The notes below the pieces were generated by a model. The model was not told the origin of the DNA, did no database searches, and saw only the letters and a list, made by a program, of their open reading frames with translations. From Bacillota bacterium (lineage in GTDB: Bacteria; Bacillota; Bacilli; Bacillales; Bacillaceae_J), in the NCBI GenBank assembly GCA_023457235.1, contig JAEWMK010000216.1, positions 1-8,555 of the forward strand: DNA of 8,555 bases, in the 5' to 3' direction. This document shows, in pieces, positions 1-4,374 of the stretch. The position numbers and the translations under genes are program-made. The stretch's first letter is position 1, and each line of letters opens with the position of its first letter.

Positions 1-411
1 GTTAAGGACTTCGAGAAATGAAAATCCAATTGAAAATGTGTTCGGCTCATTTTTTATTTTATCATAGCTGAAAATGGCAATAGGTAAAATTCGTTTGCGA
101 TGTTCGTCATAAAGCCGAGTAAAATAATAAAACATTCGTTCATTAAAGGCTGTTTGCTCATAGGATTGGGCCTCAATATGGACAAGAATAAACCCATCTT
201 CACCTTTGAGCTTTGTTTCAATCAACATATCAACAACTTTCTTTTCACCTTTAAAAATATCACGAATCAATTCTTGTGATAAAAAGATTGTGTGGTTGAA
301 ATCAATTTCCTCACATGCCTCAGGAAAAAATAAAAGCATAAACTCTTCGAAAAAGTTATTAAGAAGTTCTTTAAAAAGTCCGTCATGATCAATACGTTCT
401 TTATCTGGCAA
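1..411 (-). CDS. Rpn-family PD-(D/E)XK nuclease / putative transposase, N-terminal part
   Basis: The visible 137 codons run off the left edge without a stop, so the 3' end is missing. The product resembles the Rpn (recombination-promoting nuclease) / PD-(D/E)XK 'transposase' family common in Bacillus. It opens with the hallmark ERIDHDGLFKELL (residues 5-17), followed by FFEEF. A nuclease core follows, with an Asp at about residue 61 (VVDMLIE) and E-A-Q at about 80-82 (LVHIEAQ), the E-x-Q form of the PD-(D/E)XK active site. The start is taken as TTG at 411 because GGAG lies 9 nt upstream (around 421-424). The other in-frame starts, TTG at 420 and CTG at 426, sit directly against or inside that GGAG. 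A TATAAT box lies in the 70-nt gap after the antirepressor gene. Family members promote RecA-independent recombination in E. coli; the role here is inferred. Confidence 0.82.
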   Translation of the reverse strand, partial: MPDKERIDHDGLFKELLNNFFEEFMLLFFPEACEEIDFNHTIFLSQELIRDIFKGEKKVVDMLIETKLKGEDGFILVHIEAQSYEQTAFNERMFYYFTRLYDEHRKRILPIAIFSYDKIKNEPNTFSIGFSFLEVLN

Positions 412-438
412 ATGTATCAACTCCAGTTATTTACTTTT

Positions 439-444
439 ATTATA
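439..444 (-). promoter_or_regulatory. Candidate -10 box of the Rpn-like gene
   Basis: A perfect TATAAT on the minus strand lies about 30 nt upstream of the TTG start and its GGAG. No good -35 is seen at 16-18 nt (best CGTACA). The gene could instead be reached by read-through from the antirepressor gene, since no terminator hairpin is visible between them. Confidence 0.3.
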
Positions 445-481
445 ACAAAACTTCAAATGTTTGTACGACTTGTTGTTTTAA

Positions 482-1270
482 TTAATGCATTGAACTCAAC
501 CCATTCTTTCTTTGCTCTATTTTGTCGTACATGGATCGAAGCATCCAATGTTTTGACGTTTTTAGCGATTGATTTTGAAGTATTCTATCCATTTGGCTTT
601 CATCGAGTTGATAGATAGCCTCCTCCCACCATTCGTCATAATTATTGGATGATGGTGGTTGAATCCCAAATTCTTTACAAAAATTAATGATGGTTTGTAT
701 AAATTGCTTGTTCACAAACGATTTGTCATGTTGCGTTTTTGGTTCTGGTAATTGTAATGAATTATTCGTTTGATTAAGTGGTTTTCCAATCAACAATTCT
801 GTTGCGTGTGATAGAATGGCTTGATGGGCTTCGGGTGTAAGAACATCTATTTCTTCACGCAGAATTGCAAATAACTTCTTTGCTTCACGGATATTAGTAT
901 TTTTTTGATTCGACTTTTTTACCGGCAGTGCTGGAACTTGGTTTTGTTGGTGCACCATGTATGTGCCTGTTTTTCTGATTAATGGAATAACGTCATGAGT
1001 GATCCAGCGTTTAAAAGCTTTAGCCTCGGGTTTACGGCTCGTTAAGATAAGTGAATATAATCCAGATTCATTAATGATGTTCACTTCACCCTGACGACCT
1101 ATATAAAACATAGACCGTTCATCTCCATCTAATTTTGAAACAGCTTGAGTTACATTTTGAATCTCTAGAACACTGCAAACATCTTTTGCAACAAACCAAA
1201 TTACCCCATCCTTTAAAATTGTTCTTACATTCTTTTCTTCATACTGAAAAATTCTTTCTAACTGTTCCAT
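482..1270 (-). CDS. BRO family phage-type antirepressor
   Basis: A 262-residue protein. Residues about 8-104 form a Bro-N domain: IFQYEEKNVRTI, then WFVAKDVCSVLEI, QAVSKLDGDER, NIINESGLYSLILTSRKPEAKAFKRWITHDVIP. This DNA-binding domain is found in prophage antirepressors and baculovirus BRO proteins. A polar linker (about 105-128) leads to a helical part with LTPEAHQAILSHATELL (144-160), a segment seen in Bacillus BRO proteins, then a C-terminal domain I do not recognise (about 184-262, rich in Trp and Gln). A longer reading from TTG at 1297 is possible, but ATG at 1270 has GGAGG 8 nt upstream and starts closer to the domain. It is divergent from the XRE repressor at 1501, a repressor/antirepressor layout typical of phage and ICE switches. 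The leader is about 180 nt and structured. Confidence 0.88.
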   Translation of the reverse strand: MEQLERIFQYEEKNVRTILKDGVIWFVAKDVCSVLEIQNVTQAVSKLDGDERSMFYIGRQGEVNIINESGLYSLILTSRKPEAKAFKRWITHDVIPLIRKTGTYMVHQQNQVPALPVKKSNQKNTNIREAKKLFAILREEIDVLTPEAHQAILSHATELLIGKPLNQTNNSLQLPEPKTQHDKSFVNKQFIQTIINFCKEFGIQPPSSNNYDEWWEEAIYQLDESQMDRILQNQSLKTSKHWMLRSMYDKIEQRKNGLSSMH

Positions 1271-1278
1271 TTCTTTTT

Positions 1279-1294
1279 CCTCCAATTTTGGAGG
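1279..1294 (-). promoter_or_regulatory. Hairpin holding the antirepressor ribosome binding site
   Basis: On the minus-strand mRNA the sequence CCTCCAAAATTGGAGG folds into a 6-bp stem with a 4-nt loop. Its 3' arm is the GGAGG Shine-Dalgarno that serves ATG 1270. When folded it would hide the ribosome binding site. The pairing is visible in the sequence; translational control is inference. Confidence 0.5.
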
Positions 1295-1323
1295 CAACCC
1301 TTTTTTCTTTGAAGAATTAAATG

Positions 1324-1399
1324 TATAATGTTTATAGGGCTTGCCCCTGTGTTTTTAAGCCATTCCAATTTGTCTTGCCGGACTGGGGAATGGCTTTTT
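1324..1399 (+). ncRNA. Possible short antisense RNA to the antirepressor leader
   Basis: A perfect plus-strand TATAAT at 1324-1329 would start transcription near 1336-1339 (a run of G). An intrinsic terminator ends at 1399, giving an RNA of about 63 nt fully complementary to the antirepressor 5' leader. The -35 region is poor (T-rich only). Ant genes of phages P22 and P1 are known to be held off by small antisense RNAs (sar, c4), which makes this layout plausible. Neither the transcript nor its effect is demonstrated here. Confidence 0.25.
1357..1399 (+). terminator. Intrinsic terminator / leader hairpin between the two divergent genes
   Basis: AAGCCATTCC (1357-1366) pairs with GGAATGGCTT (1387-1396), a perfect 10-bp stem with a 20-nt loop. 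On the plus strand it is followed by TTT, making five T in a row at 1395-1399. On the minus strand the hairpin sits inside the antirepressor leader and is followed by AAAAACAC, so it does not look like a terminator in that direction. No plus-strand gene lies directly upstream, which is why a short antisense transcript is considered. Confidence 0.55.
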
Positions 1400-1427
1400 A
1401 GTTGTAAATTTGATGATCAAATGTTAC

Positions 1428-1456
1428 TCTGTATTCAATCACTAGTTGATTATAAT
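1428..1456 (+). promoter_or_regulatory. Candidate promoter of the XRE repressor gene
   Basis: A perfect TATAAT lies at 1451-1456. The hexamer 17 nt upstream (1428-1433, TCTGTA) is a weak -35. The start would be near 1463, about 38 nt before ATG 1501. The spacer between the hexamers coincides with operator copy 1, as expected of an autoregulated repressor gene. Confidence 0.5.
1433..1451. promoter_or_regulatory. Operator copy 1 (imperfect)
   Basis: ATTCAATCACTAGTTGATT has the same length, centre and half-site pattern as operator copy 2, with four differing positions. It fills the spacer of the plus-strand promoter. Its centre (1442) is 32 bp from that of copy 2 (1474), about three helical turns, so repressors on the two sites would sit on the same DNA face. 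Probable ligand: the XRE protein at 1501. Confidence 0.5.
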
Positions 1457-1459
1457 TTC

Positions 1460-1488
1460 ATATTATTCAATTACTAATTGAATGTCAA
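1460..1488 (-). promoter_or_regulatory. Strong promoter driving the antirepressor gene
   Basis: On the minus strand, TTGACA (1488-1483) and TAATAT (1465-1460) are separated by exactly 17 nt. The start falls near 1453, leaving a leader of about 183 nt before ATG 1270. The spacer is filled by the perfect palindrome of operator copy 2. The opposing repressor promoter overlaps it, so the two transcripts would share about 10 nt at their 5' ends. Confidence 0.65.
1465..1483. promoter_or_regulatory. Operator copy 2 (perfect palindrome)
   Basis: ATTCAATTACTAATTGAAT is a perfect 19-bp palindrome around a central C. It lies exactly between the -35 and -10 of the antirepressor promoter, so a bound protein would exclude RNA polymerase. 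It also lies just downstream of the predicted start of the repressor transcript, where it could act as a roadblock. Binding by the neighbouring XRE protein is inferred from position. Confidence 0.6.
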
Positions 1489-1500
1489 GGGGAAAATAAA

Positions 1501-1761
1501 ATGTTCAATAAGGTTATTTTTTCTTCCAGAATTAGCGAACTTAGAGACACACATAACTTACTTATGAAAGATATGGCAAAAATTGTTGGAATATCTATTC
1601 AAGGTTATAGTTTATTAGAAAAAGGAGTTAATACTCCTTCAACTAATACACTGATATCAATTGCTGATTATTTCAACATTAGCATTGATTACCTGGTTGG
1701 ACGTTCAGATGATCCAACCCTGCATCAACCAAGTAAAAAAGACGCTGCTCAACGTGAGTAG
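1501..1761 (+). CDS. Small XRE-family (Cro/C1-type HTH) transcriptional repressor
   Basis: An 86-residue protein that is essentially one HTH_XRE domain (about 10-65): RISELRDTHNLLMKDMAKIVG, then the recognition segment ISIQGYSLLEKG, TPSTNTLISIADYFNISIDYLVGRSD, and a short polar tail. ATG 1501 is preceded by AAGGGGA at 8-nt spacing. It lacks the C-terminal dimerisation or cleavage domain of larger phage repressors and no ImmA-like protease is present in the window. It is divergent from a BRO antirepressor, with two palindromic operators in the shared promoter region, so it probably represses both genes. The last codons (KDAAQRE and the stop) form the 5' arm and loop of its own terminator. A frameshifted relative survives at 3634-3812. 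Confidence 0.88.
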   Translation: MFNKVIFSSRISELRDTHNLLMKDMAKIVGISIQGYSLLEKGVNTPSTNTLISIADYFNISIDYLVGRSDDPTLHQPSKKDAAQRE

Positions 1762-1769
1762 CGTCTTTT
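1666..1769 (+). repeat. Direct repeat, copy 1 (XRE 3' end plus terminator)
   Basis: 104 bp covering the last 32 codons of the XRE gene and its terminator. By eye it matches 3717-3820 in the same orientation without gaps, with 14 mismatches (about 87%). The two copies are 2051 bp apart and flank the Abi cassette and the toxin relic. Many differences are at third codon positions, so these are diverged paralogues rather than a recent duplication. Confidence 0.85.
1737..1769 (+). terminator. Intrinsic terminator of the XRE gene, overlapping its stop codon
   Basis: AAAAGACGCT (1737-1746) pairs with AGCGTCTTTT (1760-1769). The stem is extended by one G-T pair and CTC/GAG, giving 14 pairs around the 5-nt loop AACGT. 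The TAG stop (1759-1761) is inside the 3' arm. The sequence ends in TTTTC on the plus strand and reads into A-rich DNA on the minus strand, where the stem could also stop transcripts. Confidence 0.8.
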
Positions 1770-1886
1770 CCTTCGCCTACTTGCATCTAAATAACACAAA
1801 AAACTAGTAAAATTTCCTAAAAAAGTCCGCATTTTTTGAAAAAATAAAAGACTATTTTAAAGGTGCTTGATTCAAATTTCTATATA

Positions 1887-1924
1887 ATAATACAAAACCA
1901 CCTTATCCAAAGAACAAGGTGGTT
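1887..1924 (-). terminator. Intrinsic terminator of the Abi region
   Basis: A perfect 9-bp stem, AACCACCTT (1924-1916) with AAGGTGGTT (1904-1896), and an 11-nt loop, followed on the minus strand by TTGTATTATT. The T-tract is broken, so efficiency may be moderate. It would end both the Abi mRNA and the candidate small RNA. Confidence 0.6.
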
Positions 1925-1983
1925 AGGGACTTTTAGCAAGCTGCGATAGCTTGACACGCCGTCTTGGCTATATGTTATTTTAT
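1887..1983 (-). ncRNA. Candidate structured RNA downstream of the Abi gene (AbiF-associated RNA type)
   Basis: The 259-bp gap between the convergent XRE and Abi genes holds no gene. Its centre has three compact hairpins. Read on the minus strand they are GCC-AAGAC-GGC (1968-1958), CAAGCT-ATCGC-AGCTTG (1953-1937), and AACCACCTT-11 nt-AAGGTGGTT (1924-1896). The last is followed by TTGTATTATT and looks like a terminator. A promoter-like TTGACT-17-TAAGTT lies just upstream, so an RNA of about 95-100 nt is plausible. ATAGC at about 1972-1968 could alternatively pair with GCTAT at 1951-1947. A structured 'abiF' RNA motif is known to occur near Abi_2/AbiF genes. I assign this one by location and foldedness, not by a covariance match. 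Parts could also be read as plus-strand RNA, but no terminator is seen that way. Confidence 0.5.
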
Positions 1984-1989
1984 GTTATA

Positions 1990-2018
1990 AACTTACCACA
2001 TATTCATTAATTAGTCAA
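1990..2018 (-). promoter_or_regulatory. Candidate promoter of the structured RNA
   Basis: On the minus strand TTGACT (2018-2013) is separated by 17 nt from TAAGTT (1995-1990), which is preceded by TGG, an extended -10 (TGn). The -10 hexamer itself matches poorly, so the extension matters. The start would be near 1983, inside the gap after the Abi stop codon. Confidence 0.35.
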
Positions 2019-2028
2019 ACAAATAGCT

Positions 2029-3237
2029 TTAAATCCAATCATCAATATTTGAATTTCCCATTTGTTCAAGTAAAGCTATTGCAATTTTAGTATTATTGGA
2101 TTTTTTCTCAAGATACCAATAATCCCATACAAAAGATTTTATTTCATATAAATCTACATACATTCTCAACACTTTTAATACATCATATAATTTTATAACA
2201 TATTGAGATCTCACAGGTGTTAAGCTTAATTTAGATATGAGACGTGCATTTATGCTTAAGTTTTGTGGTGTTTTGAAATGATTTATCAATTCAAAGTGTG
2301 CACAAGCATTTCTTAACTCTCTAATTATTTCTAAAGAATTTAAAAATATTTCTCTGTCATGGGGCTTAAGATTAAACTCTTTTAATATAGCTTCAAAAGT
2401 ACGCTTTTTTAAGCCATACATTAAAATAATCATATCATTCAACATTAAAGTTTTAATAACAACCCAAAAGGGTGGATTATTATACTCATTTATATATGGA
2501 AATTTTGTTTTACATTCATCTATGTACGATAGACCATATATTCTTTCATTCTTTATATTAAGAGAAAGGGTAACTGCTCCAGACGTGCTAGTAGCTGCTT
2601 GTAGTAATGTTTTAAGTGATGATTGTTTTGAATCGAAAAATGAACAGGTACCATCAACTTCTCTAATCGAAGTTGAACCAAATCGACCTTTAAAAACTCC
2701 GTCTAATATCGTCTTTTTTGGGGTATAAGTTACCTTTCCCGTAAATGTCCCCCTAAAATTCCCTTCAAAATAGTAATTCTTTCTGAATAATTTATGAGTT
2801 TTTTTCGGATCATCTTTATTGTAGAAAAAGTTAACATATTCTTTTTTTCCTTCAGTTGGTTTCGGTATATTATAACAATTAATTTCTATATAATTATTAT
2901 TCTCCAGTAAAGTTGAACAATGATTTTTACAAAAATGATAAGCTATAGAAGTCTTTAGTTTTGTTTCGAACTCTGAAATTTTTTGTAAAATACACGTAGA
3001 GAGTTGTAAATCAAAATCATGTAATCTTATAAAATCATCAAATGATTTTTTGGAATACTTTTTTGTTGTTTTTTTAGAATCATCAAGTAAAAGCGTTTCA
3101 AATCCATTTATAAGATTAAAGTAGTTTTTATCTAATAGATTTTTTTTCGCACTTTGAAAATTATTTATCTGTAAACCTCGACTTCTTAATAAGCGAATTT
3201 GATCTATAACATTCTTAAAAGATTTGTCAGCAGGCAA
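2029..3237 (-). CDS. Abi_2 family (AbiD/AbiF-type) HEPN protein, abortive infection / toxin
   Basis: A 402-residue protein with the Abi_2 layout. The N-terminus has FKNVIDQIRLLRSRGL and the following YFNLINGF. Then come FIRLHDFDLQL (about 69-79) and KLKTSIAYHF (93-102), the helical core FPYINEYNNPPFWVVIKTL, and near the C-terminus RELRNACAHFELINH. RNACAH (309-314) is the Rx4-6H motif of HEPN ribonucleases. AbiF-type proteins are thought to act as RNA-cleaving toxins in phage defence, controlled by a small structured RNA. Odd features are a beta-rich insertion (about 154-240) that makes the protein longer than the roughly 300-350 residues usual for the family, and the absence of any ATG near the 5' end. 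TTG 3237 is preferred because AAGAAGGGA lies 6 nt upstream. TTG 3255, six codons earlier, has no ribosome binding site. It is flanked by direct repeats and by gene relics, which suggests horizontal acquisition. Confidence 0.85.
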   Translation of the reverse strand: MPADKSFKNVIDQIRLLRSRGLQINNFQSAKKNLLDKNYFNLINGFETLLLDDSKKTTKKYSKKSFDDFIRLHDFDLQLSTCILQKISEFETKLKTSIAYHFCKNHCSTLLENNNYIEINCYNIPKPTEGKKEYVNFFYNKDDPKKTHKLFRKNYYFEGNFRGTFTGKVTYTPKKTILDGVFKGRFGSTSIREVDGTCSFFDSKQSSLKTLLQAATSTSGAVTLSLNIKNERIYGLSYIDECKTKFPYINEYNNPPFWVVIKTLMLNDMIILMYGLKKRTFEAILKEFNLKPHDREIFLNSLEIIRELRNACAHFELINHFKTPQNLSINARLISKLSLTPVRSQYVIKLYDVLKVLRMYVDLYEIKSFVWDYWYLEKKSNNTKIAIALLEQMGNSNIDDWI

Positions 3238-3263
3238 ACTATATCCCTTCTTCAATGACTTTT

Positions 3264-3293
3264 ATTTTATTAAAAGACTATCTTGAAGCTCAA
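3264..3293 (-). promoter_or_regulatory. Candidate promoter of the Abi gene
   Basis: TTGAGC (3293-3288), an 18-nt spacer, and TAAAAT (3269-3264) on the minus strand. The start near 3257 would leave a very short leader containing GAAGAAGGGA, consistent with initiation at TTG 3237. The -35 lies in the hairpin at 3272-3305. A second TATAAT at 3340-3335 is an alternative and would place that hairpin in the leader. Confidence 0.35.
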
Positions 3294-3305
3294 AGATAGT
3301 CTTTT
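3272..3305. terminator. Strong hairpin just upstream of the Abi gene
   Basis: AAAAGACTATCTT (3272-3284) pairs perfectly with AAGATAGTCTTTT (3293-3305) around an 8-nt loop. It is followed by two more T on the plus strand (six in all) and ends in TTTT on the minus strand, so it can act in both directions. On the minus strand it stands after the relic toxin (stop at 3362) and is probably that gene's old terminator. It may now insulate or attenuate the Abi gene. Confidence 0.7.
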
Positions 3306-3361
3306 TTAATTAACCCGTTGATACAGTGTTTGTCATTATACCTACTATAACACAACTCCTA

Positions 3362-3568
3362 CTATTTAAAACTACTATTCATTTCTCTCAAAAACAATTC
3401 CCATTTTTCTCTAGTTCCAAAATATAAAAATGAAATATGCTTATCATTACTTTGATACAATTATGCTATTCTTAGACCAATTCCTTTATACGTCCAATCA
3501 TAGGAATGATATCCCTGCAAATCACCACGAAGTAATTTTCCTAAATCAGGCGATTCTACTAGAATGCC
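3362..3568 (-). pseudogene. Relic of a RelE/ParE-type toxin gene
   Basis: In one minus-strand frame, 68 codons read ILVESPDLGKLLRGDLQGY, then SYDWTYKGIGLRIA, a TAA stop (3463-3461), then LYQSNDKHISFLYFGTREKW and on to TAG at 3364-3362. The pattern 'LxGDLxG ... YRIAYLY ... FxxxGTRE' is the C-terminal half of RelE-family interferase toxins. The TAA probably replaces a Tyr codon. Upstream the frame is broken, although ADEFESKKA appears in another frame at about 3567-3591. No start codon, ribosome binding site or full antitoxin survives. It is unrelated in detail to the intact toxin at 3819, so it marks an older, separate system. Confidence 0.6.
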
Positions 3569-3633
3569 TTTTTAGATTCAAATTCATCTGCTAAAACTTT
3601 TTTTCAAGCTTTTTTAGCATTTTCCCCAGTTTC

Positions 3634-3812
3634 GCTATTAAAGTCACGAAACAATCTTATTCTGTCTATAAAATGGGTAAAGGTCTGCCAACAGCCGAGA
3701 ATCTGGCTGCACTTGAGATTATTTCAATGTCAGCATTGATTACCTTGTTGGACGATCAGATGATCCAGCTCTGCATCAGCCGCACGAAAAAGACGCTGCT
3801 CAACATGAGTAG
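3634..3812 (+). pseudogene. Relic of an XRE repressor gene (3' half, frameshifted)
   Basis: The first frame (3634-3714) reads AIKVTKQSYSVYKMGKGL then PTAENLAAL, the recognition helix and following helix of an HTH_XRE protein. A single missing base near 3715-3716 shifts the frame, after which DYFNVSIDYLVGRSDD and PALHQPHEKDAAQHE run to TAG at 3810-3812. The N-terminal third is absent; the toxin relic on the other strand lies where it should be. It is clearly related to the intact repressor at 1501, with the same C-terminal tail and the same terminator. Confidence 0.78.
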
Positions 3813-3820
3813 CGTCTTTT
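3717..3820 (+). repeat. Direct repeat, copy 2 (XRE relic 3' end plus terminator)
   Basis: Partner of 1666-1769, same orientation, about 87% identical with no gaps across 104 bp. Similarity stops at the terminator. Upstream of 3717 the match survives only at protein level. The copy lies directly against the 3' end of the RelE-type toxin gene. Confidence 0.85.
3788..3820. terminator. Bidirectional terminator shared by XRE relic and RelE-type toxin
   Basis: AAAAGACGCT (3788-3797) pairs with AGCGTCTTTT (3811-3820), extended by a G-T pair and CTC/GAG around the loop AACAT. On the minus strand it ends in TTTTT and directly follows the toxin, whose stop codon (3821-3819) touches the stem. The toxin gene has therefore taken over the terminator of the decayed repressor gene. 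Confidence 0.75.
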
Positions 3821-4184
3821 AACTATTTTTCACTGTTCGAAAATAGCGCATTATTAATTCAATAATTTCATGATTTTCAATTGAATCTTTTTCACTTTTA
3901 GAATATATAGTTAATAAGATTATTTTCTTATGTTGATGATCAACGTAGTATATAATACGGAATCCACCAGATTGACCGATATTTATGGAAGTGTTCCTCA
4001 TTCTGGTTTTATATACTTTTTCATCAATAGATATTTCAAAAAGCCTTACACCCTTAAAATCCCCACATTCCAAGTCTTCCTTAAATTTTTCTATGTCTGA
4101 TTTCAGTTTTATAAACTTTTTCTTTTTCACAAAGTATTTCATATCATTTATAAACTGAAAAGAAGGAATAACGACAAAGGTCAT
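3819..4184 (-). CDS. Type II toxin-antitoxin system, RelE/ParE-family toxin
   Basis: A 121-residue basic protein. The C-terminal half carries the RelE/ParE fold signature: VYKTRMRNTSINIGQSGGFR (58-76), IIYYV (77-81), and IILLTIYSKSEKDSIENHEI (88-107). The N-terminal part (about 15-45) is Lys-rich and helical, as is usual. Family members cut ribosome-bound mRNA or poison gyrase; which applies cannot be told from sequence. The ATG overlaps the antitoxin stop by one base (TAATG), implying translational coupling. The operon lies directly downstream of conE on the same strand and could stabilise the mobile element. It ends in a terminator borrowed from a decayed XRE gene. Confidence 0.85.
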   Translation of the reverse strand: MTFVVIPSFQFINDMKYFVKKKKFIKLKSDIEKFKEDLECGDFKGVRLFEISIDEKVYKTRMRNTSINIGQSGGFRIIYYVDHQHKKIILLTIYSKSEKDSIENHEIIELIMRYFRTVKNS

Positions 4185-4327
4185 TAGTCGTCATTCCTCT
4201 CTAGTTCTTTCATCATGTATTCCCAGGTTGGTTCAGGAAGCTGTCCTTGCTTTATCATTCTTAATTCCTTTAAAGATTGCTCTAGTCTCTCTTTCGGAGA
4301 TGCTTGTACATCTGCTACAGTAGACAT
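4184..4327 (-). CDS. Small antitoxin partner of the RelE/ParE-type toxin
   Basis: A 47-residue ORF. ATG 4327 follows AAGGAGG (4344-4338) at about 10-nt spacing, the best ribosome binding site in the operon. The product is charged and probably helical: MSTVADVQASPKERLEQSLK, then ELRMIKQGQLPEP, then WEYMMKELERNDD. No helix-turn-helix or ribbon-helix-helix is evident, so either it neutralises the toxin without binding DNA, or it binds the operator through a short N-terminal element. The antitoxin call rests on size, position before the toxin, and the one-base TAATG overlap. I do not recognise its family. Confidence 0.75.
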   Translation of the reverse strand: MSTVADVQASPKERLEQSLKELRMIKQGQLPEPTWEYMMKELERNDD

Positions 4328-4374
4328 ATCTTTTTCTCCTCCTTCATGACACATAACCTCACCACCTAATAGTC

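Noticed and set aside
1..40. Suspected frameshift at the end of the Rpn-like gene
   Set aside because: On recounting the T-run the frame stays open to the edge (GFSFLEVLN), matching the family; the gene is simply cut by the window.
1271..1297. Antirepressor start at TTG 1297
   Set aside because: The extra nine residues are encoded by the hairpin that contains the ribosome binding site of ATG 1270, and no Shine-Dalgarno precedes the TTG.
1135..1320. Plus-strand ORF of 61 codons opposite the antirepressor 5' end
   Set aside because: It lies antisense to a well-supported BRO-N coding region, has a low-complexity Leu/Phe-rich product and no ribosome binding site.
1831..1845. ATTTTTTGAAAAAAT palindrome as a terminator or operator
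   Set aside because: It is A/T-only apart from the central base, in an AT-rich gap where such palindromes arise by chance, and has no paired site or nearby promoter.
1896..1968. CRISPR-like repeat array near the Abi gene
   Set aside because: The three hairpins differ in sequence and spacing; no repeat unit recurs, so this is not an array.
1971..1988. Direct repeat TATGTTAT, twice, 10 bp apart
   Set aside because: Only 8 bp of low-complexity sequence and just two copies; not enough to call an iteron or binding site.
2522..2728. Plus-strand ORF of 68 codons inside the Abi gene
   Set aside because: It is antisense to the Abi_2 insertion, with no ribosome binding site and no recognisable domain.
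3570..3712. Minus-strand reading RLFRDFNSETGENAKKA as a separate gene
   Set aside because: It is interrupted by stops and overlaps the plus-strand XRE relic, whose match to the intact repressor is much stronger. At most it is a fragment of the lost toxin or antitoxin.
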